A DNA stretch of 33,956 bases, taken from Burkholderia arboris. Lineage in GTDB: Bacteria > Pseudomonadota > Gammaproteobacteria > Burkholderiales > Burkholderiaceae. Under the pieces are notes generated by a model. The model had not been told where the DNA came from. It did no database searches and saw nothing but the letters and a program-made list of their open reading frames with translations. The stretch covers positions 1 through 33,956 of the forward strand of contig NZ_CABVPX010000054.1 of the NCBI RefSeq assembly GCF_902499125.1, given 5' to 3'. Position numbers and translations under genes: made by a program. Positions 15,736-23,716 of the stretch are shown here, one piece after another (the first letter of the stretch is position 1; every line of letters starts with the position of its first letter).

Positions 15736-16764
15736 TTATTCCCAGAAAAACCGGTAAGGCAGGAACGGTGACGGGCCGAGCCCGTATTCGCCGAGCATGT
15801 TGCGCAACCGCATCGCGAAGCCGATGGCGCCGATCGTGACGAGCGCGGCGATCACGTGCGCGCGCCGCACCCCCGGCACGCGCAGCAGCGGCACGCACTG
15901 GCAGCCCATCGCGAACAGCACGAGCCACTGGAACCGCAACCCCGCATAGCTGACCCGTGCGAGTGCGAAGCTCGCGATCTCGCAGACGAACAGGAACGCG
16001 AGCGTGCGCGGCAGGCGCGCAAGCAGCGCCCAGCCGGCCGCGAACGTCAGCAGCGCCAGCACAAGCGGCGCGCTGCCCGACATCTGCGCGGGCGGCGTGA
16101 AGGCTGAATAGAGGCCGACCTTCGCGAGCAGCGCGTCGTGGTGCATGGCGAACAGCACGCCGCCGACCGCAGCCGCCAGCCCCGCGTAGCGCAGCACGCG
16201 CAGCCGCCGGACCTGCAGCAGCACGACGAGCAGCACCGCCGACACATGCAGGCTGGCCGCCACGGCCGCCAGCGCGATCGACGCGCCGTGCCGCCTGCGC
16301 ACCCAGATGTCCGACGCACCCTTCGCCGCACAGAACGCGAGGCCGTAGCGCAGCCCGCTCATCGCCATGTCGTAGAAGAACAACGGAAAGATCAGCGTGG
16401 CGAACACGCAAGCATCCTCGGCGGTCCGCCCGAACGCGACGACACATGCGATGACGATCAGCAGCGACAGGATCGCGATCGCGATGCGCGGATCATGCCC
16501 TGCCCATTCGAGCGCACGCACGAGCCACACGAAGCCGGGCTCGAGCGTGCGCGGCACGACCTTCAGGTTGCCGCCCCAGATGCCGGCCACGATGTTCTGG
16601 TAAATCGCCGTGTCGGTGCCCGTCCGGCCGCGCAGCACGGCGAACGTGGCGGCCGGTGCGATGCCCGCCGCGAGCCACCGCCACGCGGCGATGCGCGCAC
16701 GCATGCCGATCGCGGCGGAAACGAGCATGCACAGGTATCCGCTCAGGTAAATCGTCGATGTCAT
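15736..16764 (-). CDS. EpsG/Wzy-like polytopic membrane protein
   Basis: This 342-residue protein has about nine to ten hydrophobic segments and resembles the EpsG/Wzy polysaccharide polymerase group. The pattern includes LRGRTGTDTAIYQNIV, a YxxxV loop seen in EpsG proteins, then EPGFVWLVRAL and FYDMAMSGLRYGLAFCAA. Such proteins polymerise or export repeat units of surface glycans at the inner membrane. No glycosyltransferase, flippase or chain-length gene lies nearby, so the substrate is unknown. ATG 16764 is chosen because upstream in-frame sequence is polar and arginine/proline-rich. Function is inferred from family resemblance only. Confidence 0.75.
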   Translation of the reverse strand: MTSTIYLSGYLCMLVSAAIGMRARIAAWRWLAAGIAPAATFAVLRGRTGTDTAIYQNIVAGIWGGNLKVVPRTLEPGFVWLVRALEWAGHDPRIAIAILSLLIVIACVVAFGRTAEDACVFATLIFPLFFYDMAMSGLRYGLAFCAAKGASDIWVRRRHGASIALAAVAASLHVSAVLLVVLLQVRRLRVLRYAGLAAAVGGVLFAMHHDALLAKVGLYSAFTPPAQMSGSAPLVLALLTFAAGWALLARLPRTLAFLFVCEIASFALARVSYAGLRFQWLVLFAMGCQCVPLLRVPGVRRAHVIAALVTIGAIGFAMRLRNMLGEYGLGPSPFLPYRFFWE

Positions 16765-16795
16765 TGTTATGGATGACCCGCTCGGCGTGCCGCAC

Positions 16796-16849
16796 CTGTG
16801 TGGATGCGCACGCACTGCGGGTTCTGGCCCCCAGCTGTGTGGAAGCGCA
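16796..16849. repeat. Direct repeat upstream of the EpsG-like gene
   Basis: CTGTGTGGATGCGCA (16796-16810) recurs as CTGTGTGGAAGCGCA (16835-16849), 14 of 15 identical, with starts 39 bases apart. The right copy touches a minus-strand TACAAT (plus 16849-16854), a possible -10 of the EpsG-like gene. The left copy lies 31 bases upstream of its ATG. It may be a repeated operator; no known regulator motif is recognised. Confidence 0.5.
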
Positions 16850-16854
16850 TTGTA
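16849..16854 (-). promoter_or_regulatory. Candidate -10 element of the EpsG-like gene
   Basis: TACAAT on the minus strand lies 84 bases before ATG 16764. The hexamer at 17-base spacing (CAGCCG) is a poor -35. Confidence 0.35.
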
Positions 16855-16953
16855 GGGGATTGCGCGGCGGGCGGCTGCCGGTTTCGTCATCGATCGGCCG
16901 GCAGCCGGTGACGTGCGCGCGTCGCGGGCGGCCGGCCCGCGACCGTGCGGCGC

Positions 16954-18627
16954 TCAGGCCGCGATGCGGAAACGCCCGACCAGCGACTTCAGCGCCTGCG
17001 CCTGTTCGTCCAGGGCATTCGCGGCAGCGGCCGCCTGTTCGACGAGCGCCGCATTCTGCTGCGTGCCGGCATCCATCTGCGTGACCGCGCGGCCGATCTC
17101 GTCGATCCCGGCGCTCTGCTCGTCCGACGCCGCCGAAATCTCGCCGATGATGTCGGTCACGCGCTTGACCGCGCGCACGACGTCGCCCATCGTGCGGCCC
17201 GCGTCGTGCGCGAGCGCCGCGCCGTTCGCGACGCGCTCGACCGACGCGCCGATCAGCGCGCGGATTTCCTTCGCCGCCGTTGCCGCGCGCTGCGCGAGCA
17301 GGCGCACCTCGCCCGCGACCACCGAGAAGCCGCGCCCCTGTTCGCCGGCGCGCGCCGCCTCGACCGCCGCGTTCAACGCGAGGATGTTGGTCTGGAACGC
17401 GATCCCCTCGATCGTGCCGATGATGTCGCGAATGTTCTTCGCGCTGTCGTCGATCTCGCTCATCGTCGCGACCACGCGCCCGACGACTTCCCCGCCCGTC
17501 TCCGCGACTTCCGACGCACTGGCCGCGAGCGCGCTCGCCTGGCGCGCGTTCTCGGCGTTCTGCCGCACGGTCGACGTGAGTTGCTCCATGCTGGCCGCGG
17601 TGCGTTCGAGCGCGACGGCCTGCTGCTCGGTGCGCCGCGACAGGTCGAGGTTGCCGGTCGAGATCTCGCCGGACGCAGCCGCGATGGCCTCGGCGCTGAC
17701 GGCGATCTCGCCGACGGTCGCCGCGAGCCCCGTCTGCATCTCGGCCAGCGCACGCACCATGCTGTCGCGGTCGTGCCGGCCGAGCGTGATTTGCCGCGTC
17801 AGGTCGCCGCGCGCGATGTCCGCCGCGATCGCCTTCGCATGAGCGGGCTCGCCGCCGAGTTGCGACGCGAGACGCCGCACGACGCGCTCGGCGATCACGA
17901 TTGCCAGCACGATCAGCGCGGCCGTCATCGCCGCGATCATCGCGAACGACGACGAGAAGATCGTGGCGGACGCATCGAGCGTCGCCTTCGATTTTTCGCC
18001 GCGCGTCTTCACGAGTTCGGCGACGAGTTTCTCGAGCTTGCCGGTTTCGACCAGCAGCGACACGTCCTGCGTGCCGACCTGCCAGTTCATCTGCGACAGG
18101 TCGAGCGGTTGCGCGCGCACGAGCGTGACGAAATCGCGCAGATGCGCGCTCCACGCGCCGACGGCCGTCGAGAATGCGCGCAGCCGCGCCGAATCGCCGG
18201 CGTCGGCCGGATCCGCGTAACGCTGCAGCGTGCCGAGCGCCTGGCCGATCGACGCGAGCCCCGCGCCGACCTCGGCGCCGAGTTCGTCGCGCTCCTTGGC
18301 GGTGGTCGCGGTCAGCAGCATCTTCTGCGCGCGGCTCGCCCGCAGCACCTCGGCCCGGACCTCCTGCGCCGCACGGCTCGCGACGTGGCCCTGCTCGTAG
18401 ACCGACGCGATCGACGCGTTCAGCCGGCTGATCTGCCACAGCGAAAACACGCCGATCGCGAGCGTGCCGACCAGCAGGATCGCGAATGCGGCGCGCAACG
18501 TCGCCTTGACGGTCCACGGCCGGCGCTCGCGCCGCGCCGCACGCGTGCGCCGTGTGGCGCGACCGGCGGCAACGTCGGGTGCGGCGGCGGCCGCACCCGG
18601 CCGTGGATGCAAAGATGCTGCTTTCAT
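16954..18627 (-). CDS. Methyl-accepting chemotaxis protein
   Basis: This 557-residue transmembrane chemoreceptor has TM1 at about residues 43-65 and a periplasmic region of about 66-225 that looks like a four-helix bundle. TM2 is about 226-247, followed by a HAMP domain of about 248-302. The signalling domain contains the conserved hairpin tip (IAFQTNILALNAAVEAARAG, then EQGRGFSVVAGEVRLLAQRA). It would signal to CheA/CheW; the ligand is unknown. There is no C-terminal CheR-tethering pentapeptide; the protein ends GRFRIAA. Unusual is a 40-residue N-terminal extension before TM1, rich in Ala then Arg. GGGGAT seven bases before ATG 18627 supports this start. A sigma-28-like promoter lies upstream. 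Confidence 0.94.
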   Translation of the reverse strand: MKAASLHPRPGAAAAAPDVAAGRATRRTRAARRERRPWTVKATLRAAFAILLVGTLAIGVFSLWQISRLNASIASVYEQGHVASRAAQEVRAEVLRASRAQKMLLTATTAKERDELGAEVGAGLASIGQALGTLQRYADPADAGDSARLRAFSTAVGAWSAHLRDFVTLVRAQPLDLSQMNWQVGTQDVSLLVETGKLEKLVAELVKTRGEKSKATLDASATIFSSSFAMIAAMTAALIVLAIVIAERVVRRLASQLGGEPAHAKAIAADIARGDLTRQITLGRHDRDSMVRALAEMQTGLAATVGEIAVSAEAIAAASGEISTGNLDLSRRTEQQAVALERTAASMEQLTSTVRQNAENARQASALAASASEVAETGGEVVGRVVATMSEIDDSAKNIRDIIGTIEGIAFQTNILALNAAVEAARAGEQGRGFSVVAGEVRLLAQRAATAAKEIRALIGASVERVANGAALAHDAGRTMGDVVRAVKRVTDIIGEISAASDEQSAGIDEIGRAVTQMDAGTQQNAALVEQAAAAANALDEQAQALKSLVGRFRIAA

Positions 18628-18765
18628 CGATCTATCCCCGTATGGATCACGCTGCCGGAAAGGTCGGTCCCGGCATTCCCGCGATGGCTGGCCATGCCGC
18701 GCATCCTGCGCCCTCCCGGCGGGTAGCCGGGGCCGGACGCGGCGCACCTGTTGTCATTGGGTCGT

Positions 18766-18792
18766 TCTACGGCCGCCACCGCCGTTTCTTGA
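18766..18792 (-). promoter_or_regulatory. Candidate sigma-28 (FliA) promoter of the chemoreceptor gene
   Basis: On the minus strand TCAAGAAA (18792-18785) is followed by exactly 11 bases and then GCCGTAGA (18773-18766). This resembles the flagellar consensus TAAAGTTT-N11-GCCGATAA and the TCAAG variant seen in other proteobacteria. The start codon is about 138 bases downstream. Confidence 0.6.
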
Positions 18793-18925
18793 GTCCGGTA
18801 AAACACCCACCGGGCTCCGGCGCGGCCCGCCGGCGGGCGGACGCGCCGCCAGCGTTATACCCGTCCAAAAAAACAGGCACCGGACGATCCGTCACATGAA
18901 TGTCCGATTCGCGATAAAACTTGGC

Positions 18926-18954
18926 CTGACATTCTTGATACGCCACATTACACT
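18926..18954 (+). promoter_or_regulatory. Candidate sigma-70 promoter of the MFS exporter
   Basis: CTGACA (18926-18931), a 17-base spacer and TACACT (18949-18954) give five of six and four of six consensus matches. Transcription would begin near 18961, after the possible TTG start at 18958, which favours the ATG at 19030. Confidence 0.5.
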
Positions 18955-19029
18955 TCTTTGACGCAGCAACGAATCAACACGCGCCGCCCCCAGCAGAGCG
19001 CGCCCGCCACCTCAACTCGTTCAGCTCAC

Positions 19030-20268
19030 ATGGAAACCAGTCTCGACACCGGATCCGCCGGCGCAGCCGCCGCGCAGCCGTCCGCGCCCCCCGCCACTCG
19101 CACCGTGTATCCGGTGCTCGGCGCGATCAGCTTCTCGCACATGCTCAACGACATGATCCAGTCGTTAATCCTCGCGATCTACCCGATGCTCAAGAGCCAG
19201 TTCGCGCTGTCGTTCGCGCAGATCGGCCTGATCACGCTCACTTACCAGATCACCGCGTCGCTGCTGCAGCCGCTCATCGGCCTCTATACCGACAAGCGTC
19301 CGAAGCCGTATTCGCTGCCGGTCGGCATGGGCTTCACGCTCGCGGGGCTGCTGCTGATGTCGGTCGCGTCGAATTTCCCGATGCTGCTGGTCGCCGCGGC
19401 GCTCGTCGGCTGCGGGTCGTCGGTGTTCCATCCCGAATCGTCGCGCGTCGCGCGGATGGCGTCGGGCGGCCAGCACGGGCTCGCGCAGTCGGTGTTCCAG
19501 GTCGGCGGCAACGCGGGCTCCGCGCTCGGGCCGCTGCTCGCCGCGCTCGTGATCATCCCGCACGGCCAGCACAGCATCGCGTGGTTCTCGGCAGCCGCGC
19601 TCGTCGCGATGATCGTACTCACGCAGATCGGCCACTGGTACAAGAAGCATCCGTCGATGAAGAAAAAAGCCGTGGCGGCCGGCCATCCGACGCTGTCGCG
19701 CGGCCGCGTGATGGCCGCGATCGGCGTGCTGGTGCTGCTCGTGTTCTCGAAGTACTTCTACCTCGCGAGCATCAACAGCTATTTCACGTTCTACCTGATC
19801 GACAAGTTCCACCTGTCGGTGCAGGCCGCGCAGATCCACCTGTTCGTGTTCCTCGCGGCCGTGGCGGCCGGTACGCTGATCGGCGGGCCCGTCGGCGACC
19901 GGATCGGCCGCAAGTATGTGATCTGGGTGTCGATCCTCGGCGTCGCGCCGTTCACGCTGCTGCTGCCGTACGCGAACCTGTTCTGGACGAGCGTGCTGAC
20001 CGTGATCATCGGCATCGTGCTGGCGTCGGCGTTCGCCGCGATCCTCGTCTACGCGACGGAACTGATGCCCGGCAAGGTCGGGATGGTCGCGGGCCTGTTC
20101 TTCGGCTTCGCGTTCGGGCTCGGCGGAGTCGGCGCGGCCGTGCTCGGCCAGCTCGCCGACGCGACGAGCATCACGTTCGTCTACAAGGTGTGTTCGTTCC
20201 TGCCGCTGATCGGCGTGCTGACGGTGTTCCTGCCGAACCTCGAAAGCAGCCGGCGCAAGAAGGCGTGA
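19030..20268 (+). CDS. MFS exporter, fosmidomycin-resistance (Fsr) type
   Basis: This 412-residue permease has twelve predicted membrane segments and the Fsr pattern: YPVLGAISFSHMLNDMIQSL at the start of TM1, LQPLIGLYTDKRPKPYSLPV in loop 2-3 and GCGSSVFHPESSRVARMASG in the TM4-5 region. Fsr proteins expel fosmidomycin and possibly other compounds; the natural substrate is uncertain. I chose ATG 19030 over TTG 18958 because a candidate promoter would start transcription at about 18961 and the extra N-terminus is polar and unconserved in character. Neither start has a clear Shine-Dalgarno site. It converges with the nucleosidase gene. Confidence 0.9.
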   Translation: METSLDTGSAGAAAAQPSAPPATRTVYPVLGAISFSHMLNDMIQSLILAIYPMLKSQFALSFAQIGLITLTYQITASLLQPLIGLYTDKRPKPYSLPVGMGFTLAGLLLMSVASNFPMLLVAAALVGCGSSVFHPESSRVARMASGGQHGLAQSVFQVGGNAGSALGPLLAALVIIPHGQHSIAWFSAAALVAMIVLTQIGHWYKKHPSMKKKAVAAGHPTLSRGRVMAAIGVLVLLVFSKYFYLASINSYFTFYLIDKFHLSVQAAQIHLFVFLAAVAAGTLIGGPVGDRIGRKYVIWVSILGVAPFTLLLPYANLFWTSVLTVIIGIVLASAFAAILVYATELMPGKVGMVAGLFFGFAFGLGGVGAAVLGQLADATSITFVYKVCSFLPLIGVLTVFLPNLESSRRKKA

Positions 20269-20272
20269 CGAA

Positions 20273-20300
20273 CCGGCCGCGGCGTGCGCGCCGCGGCCGG
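20273..20300 (+). terminator. GC-rich hairpin after the MFS gene
   Basis: A perfect 12-bp stem (20273-20284 with 20289-20300) with loop TGCG begins five bases after the MFS stop. There is no T run, so it may act as a transcription end or as an mRNA-stabilising structure. Confidence 0.5.
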
Positions 20301-20322
20301 CCGACAGGCTGGAAGGGAGCGT

Positions 20323-20349
20323 ACGACGGCGGCTTCAGGCCGCCGTCGT
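20323..20349 (-). terminator. Hairpin overlapping the end of the nucleosidase gene
   Basis: A perfect 11-bp stem (20323-20333 with 20339-20349) with loop TTCAG encloses the stop codon (20335-20337) of the minus-strand nucleosidase gene. There is no U tract after it. Confidence 0.4.
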
Positions 20350-21132
20350 CGCATGCAGCGTCAGGAAACGCTTGAGGATGCCGGACGAATAGCTGCTCGC
20401 GATCGCCGACAGGAAGTGCGAGAACGATTGCGTCGCGTGGTCGTCGGCCGTATCGGAGATCGTGCGCACGATCGCGAACGGCACGTCGTGCTCCGCGCAC
20501 ACCTGTGCAATCGCGGCGCCTTCCATTTCGACCGCAAGCGCGTCCGGCAGCGCGTCGCGCAGCGCGACGACCTCGCGCTCGCTCGACACGAAGCGGTCGC
20601 CGCTGATGATGAGCCCCGCGTGCAGCGCGGCGCCGGCGAGCCCGAAACGCTCGGCGAACTGCGCGCCCTCTTCCTCGACGAACAGCGTGCACGCAGCCCG
20701 CAGCCGCGCCGTCAGCACCGCGTCGGTCGCGAAGCGCGTGATGCCGAGCAGCGGCACCTCGTAGCGCGGAAAGAGCGGCGATGCGTCGAGATCGTGCTGC
20801 AGCAGCATATCGGCCACGACGACGTCGCCGACCCGCACCGTGCGCGACACGCCGCCCGCGACGCCGGTAAACACGACGCCCGACACGCCGAACACGTGGA
20901 TCAGCGCGCTGACCGTCGCGGCGGCCGCGACCTTGCCGACCCGCGCCAGCGTGACGACGCAGGCCGCGCCGTGCACGGTGCCGACGTGATAATCGCGGCG
21001 GCCGAGCGTGACCGTCTTCATCGCGCCGTCGGCGCGCATCGCGGCGATCAGGTCGCCGAGTTCCTCGGGCAGCGCGGCCAGAATGCCGAGCGGGCGGCCC
21101 GAAGGCGTAGCAACCCCGTCGATGCCCATCAT
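20335..21132 (-). CDS. 5'-methylthioadenosine/S-adenosylhomocysteine nucleosidase family
   Basis: This 265-residue protein has the Pfs/MtnN fold. Key residues are visible: the catalytic-side acid in LAALPEELGDL, the GKVAAA and FTGVAGGVS loops, the VEMEGAAIAQVC ribose-binding motif and RTISDTADD with the catalytic Asp. MtnN cleaves adenine from MTA and SAH, recycling methionine and removing a methyltransferase inhibitor; it also feeds autoinducer-2-type chemistry. This copy is about 30 residues longer than the E. coli enzyme, mainly at the N-terminus and a mid-domain insertion (FVEEEGAQFAERFG). Start ATG 21132 overlaps the uvrD stop (ATGA), and a second ATG follows at 21129. It is translationally coupled to uvrD. 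Substrate specificity could differ from classic MtnN. Confidence 0.88.
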   Translation of the reverse strand: MMGIDGVATPSGRPLGILAALPEELGDLIAAMRADGAMKTVTLGRRDYHVGTVHGAACVVTLARVGKVAAAATVSALIHVFGVSGVVFTGVAGGVSRTVRVGDVVVADMLLQHDLDASPLFPRYEVPLLGITRFATDAVLTARLRAACTLFVEEEGAQFAERFGLAGAALHAGLIISGDRFVSSEREVVALRDALPDALAVEMEGAAIAQVCAEHDVPFAIVRTISDTADDHATQSFSHFLSAIASSYSSGILKRFLTLHATTAA

Positions 21133-23492
21133 TCCACCGCCTGCAGTTTCGCGACCGCGAGCGCGAGCCATTTCTCGCCGTGCCGCTTGAACTTCACCTG
21201 CGCCTTCGCATCGGTGCCGCTGCCTTCGAGCGCGGTGACCGTGCCTTCGCCGAACTTGGTATGGAACACCTGCTGGCCGACCCGGAAGCCGGCGCCGGCC
21301 GCGCGCTGCTTGTCCGCGAACGCGGGCAGCGGCGCCGACACGGCCGCGTCGACGATCTGCTCGCGGCTGCCGCCGCCCGGCCGCGCGAACCAGTCGCGCC
21401 CGTACCCGGCGTTGTCCGAACGCCCGCCCCAGCGCGACCCGGCCTCGACCTTCGGCGTCAGCCACTTCAGCACGTGCTCCGGCAGTTCGTCGAAGAAGCG
21501 CGAGCGCACGTTGTAGCGCGTCTGGCCGTGCAGCATCCGGCTCTGCGCGAACGACAGGTAGAGCCGCTCCTTCGCGCGCGTGATCGCGACGTACATCAGC
21601 CGGCGCTCTTCCTCGAGGCCATCGGATTCGAGCACGCTGTTCTCGTGCGGGAACAGCCCTTCCTCGAGACCCGTGATGAACACGGCCGAAAACTCGAGCC
21701 CCTTCGCCGCGTGGACCGTCATCAGCTGCACGGCGTCCTGGCCGGCCTGCGCCTGGTTGTCGCCGGCCTCCAGCGACGCATGCGACAGGAAGCCGGCAAG
21801 CGGCGTCATCGTGTCGGGGTTCTGCGCAGGGTCGGCGGGCGACGCCGGATCGAGCACGTCCACCGCCGGATCGTCCGTCGCCGTACCGAGCTCGGGCGCG
21901 GCGATCGCGCCCGCGCGCAGCGGGATCGAGCGGGCCGGCGTATCGAGCCCGTAGCCTTCCTCGGCGATGAACGCCGTGGCCGCGTTCACGAGTTCCTGCA
22001 GGTTCTCGAGGCGGTCCTGGCCTTCGCGCTCGCCCTGGTAGAAATCGGCGAGACCGCTGGCGCGCACGATGTGCTCGACGGTGTCGGGCAGGTTCATGTG
22101 CTGCGTGTCGGCGCGCATCTTCGCGACCAGGTTCGCGAACCCGCCGAGGCTCGTGCCGGCCTTGCCGGTCACGTACGGAATCGCGGCGGCCATCGAGCAG
22201 CCGTACAGGCGCGCGGCGTCGGCGAGCTGCTCGATCGAGCGCGCGCCGATCCCGCGGGTCGGGAAGTTCACGACCCGCACGAACGCCGTGTCGTCGTTCG
22301 GGTTGTCGATCAGGCGCAGGTACGCGAGCGCGTGCTTCACTTCCTGCCGCTCGAAGAAGCGCAGGCCGCCGTACACGCGGTACGGGATGCCCGACGACAT
22401 CAGCGTGTGCTCGATCGAGCGCGACTGCGCGTTGCTGCGGTACAGGACGGCCACTTCGCTGCGCGCCATCCCGGTGTTGATCAGCGAACGGATCTCCTCG
22501 ACGATCCAGCCGGCTTCCTGCGAATCGGTGCTGGCTTCGTACACGCGCACGGGCTCGCCGTGGCCGGCGTCGGTGCGCAGGTTCTTGCCGAGGCGGTGCG
22601 CGTTGTTCGAGATCAGCTGGTTCGCCGCGTCGAGGATGTTGCCGTGCGACCGGTAGTTCTGCTCGAGCTTGATCAGGTTGCGCACGCGGAATTCGTCTTC
22701 GAAATCACGCATGTTGCCGACGTTCGCGCCGCGGAACGCGTAGATCGACTGGTCGTCGTCGCCGACCGCGAAGATCGCGTTCTCGCCGCCCGCCAGCATC
22801 TTGAGCCACGCATACTGCAGCTTGTTGGTGTCCTGGAACTCGTCGACGAGGATGTGCCGGAAGCGCGCCTGGTAGTGCGCGCGCAGCGGCGCGTTGTACG
22901 CGAGCAGCTCGTAGCAGCGCAGCAGCAGCTCGGGGAAATCGACGACACCCTCGCGCTGGCACTGCTGGTCGTACGCCTGGTACAGCTCGACGAACTTGCG
23001 GTTGAAGTTGTCGGTCGCGTCGACCTTGTCCGGGCGCAGCCCCTGCTCCTTCGCGTTGTTGATGAAGTACTGGACGTTCTTCGGCGGGTACTTTTCGTCG
23101 TCGACGTTCGCGGCCTTCATCAGCCGCTTGATCGCGGACAGCTGGTCGGCCGTGTCGAGGATCTGGAACGTCTGCGGCAGGCCGGCGTCGCGCCAGTGCG
23201 TACGCAGCATCCGGTTGCACAGGCCGTGGAACGTGCCGATCCACATCCCGCGCGTATCGATCGGCATCATCGCCGACAGGCGCGCCATCATCTCGCGCGC
23301 GGCCTTGTTCGTGAAGGTGACGGCAAGCACGGTGGGCGGCGACGCATAGCCCTGCTGGATCAGCCACGCGATGCGCGTGATCAGCACGCGGGTCTTGCCG
23401 CTGCCCGCCCCTGCAAGGATCAGCGCCGGTTCGTTCGGCAACGTGACGGCGGCGAATTGTTCGGGGTTCAGATTGGCGAGCAGATCGGGCAT
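21129..23492 (-). CDS. uvrD: UvrD/PcrA-type superfamily 1A DNA helicase
   Basis: This 787-residue 3'-5' helicase shows all main motifs. They are the Q motif LNPEQFAAVTLP, Walker A AGAGSGKT (residues 27-34), motif Ia TFTNKAAREM, motif II LVDEFQDTN, motif III VGDDDQSIYAFRGA, motif IV LEQNYRS, motif V TVHAAKGLEF and motif VI YVAITRAKERL. It unwinds DNA in nucleotide excision and mismatch repair. The C-terminus (RVGQQVFHTKFGEGTVTAL, then a basic strand pair) is the Tudor-like domain of PcrA/UvrD. The length is slightly above E. coli UvrD. ATG 23492 was chosen from family alignment; the Shine-Dalgarno site is weak. A TATAAT lies 40 bases upstream. The nucleosidase gene is coupled downstream. Confidence 0.95.
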   Translation of the reverse strand: MPDLLANLNPEQFAAVTLPNEPALILAGAGSGKTRVLITRIAWLIQQGYASPPTVLAVTFTNKAAREMMARLSAMMPIDTRGMWIGTFHGLCNRMLRTHWRDAGLPQTFQILDTADQLSAIKRLMKAANVDDEKYPPKNVQYFINNAKEQGLRPDKVDATDNFNRKFVELYQAYDQQCQREGVVDFPELLLRCYELLAYNAPLRAHYQARFRHILVDEFQDTNKLQYAWLKMLAGGENAIFAVGDDDQSIYAFRGANVGNMRDFEDEFRVRNLIKLEQNYRSHGNILDAANQLISNNAHRLGKNLRTDAGHGEPVRVYEASTDSQEAGWIVEEIRSLINTGMARSEVAVLYRSNAQSRSIEHTLMSSGIPYRVYGGLRFFERQEVKHALAYLRLIDNPNDDTAFVRVVNFPTRGIGARSIEQLADAARLYGCSMAAAIPYVTGKAGTSLGGFANLVAKMRADTQHMNLPDTVEHIVRASGLADFYQGEREGQDRLENLQELVNAATAFIAEEGYGLDTPARSIPLRAGAIAAPELGTATDDPAVDVLDPASPADPAQNPDTMTPLAGFLSHASLEAGDNQAQAGQDAVQLMTVHAAKGLEFSAVFITGLEEGLFPHENSVLESDGLEEERRLMYVAITRAKERLYLSFAQSRMLHGQTRYNVRSRFFDELPEHVLKWLTPKVEAGSRWGGRSDNAGYGRDWFARPGGGSREQIVDAAVSAPLPAFADKQRAAGAGFRVGQQVFHTKFGEGTVTALEGSGTDAKAQVKFKRHGEKWLALAVAKLQAVE

Positions 23493-23531
23493 GGAGCGGC
23501 AGCGGACGGGCGAGAAAAATGCGGACCCGAC

Positions 23532-23537
23532 ATTATA
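23532..23537 (-). promoter_or_regulatory. Candidate -10 element of uvrD
   Basis: A perfect TATAAT on the minus strand lies 40 bases before the uvrD ATG. The -35 at 17-base spacing (GGAACG) is poor. Confidence 0.5.
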
Positions 23538-23663
23538 AGTCGGCCGCGCGATGCCGTTCCCGATCCGTTCGACCGCGCGTTGCGGACGCGTTGCCGGCAG
23601 GTTGCGGCCCCGTCGCGACAGGCCCGTGCCGGCAAGGCGATGGCTGGCCGATGGGCATCCATT

Positions 23664-23669
23664 TATAAT
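23664..23669 (+). promoter_or_regulatory. Candidate -10 element of valS
   Basis: A perfect TATAAT lies 48 bases before the valS ATG. The hexamer 17 bases upstream (TGGCTG) is a weak -35. It is divergent from the uvrD element, about 130 bases apart. Confidence 0.5.
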
Positions 23670-23716
23670 TGTCAGATTCGGCATCCAATTCACGCATTTT
23701 TCGGCAGATTTCCAAC

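Larger units (their letters stand above)
18628..19029. other. 402-base divergent intergenic region
   Basis: This region separates the chemoreceptor and the MFS gene. It contains a sigma-28-like promoter facing the chemoreceptor and a sigma-70-like promoter facing the MFS gene. Between them (about 18815-18850) is a very GC-rich segment with inverted GCCCGCCGGCGGGC. I see no additional gene in it. Confidence 0.6.

Noticed and set aside
18958..19029. TTG start adding 24 residues to the MFS exporter
   Set aside because: No ribosome site, and the best promoter would begin transcription at about 18961, inside or after that codon.
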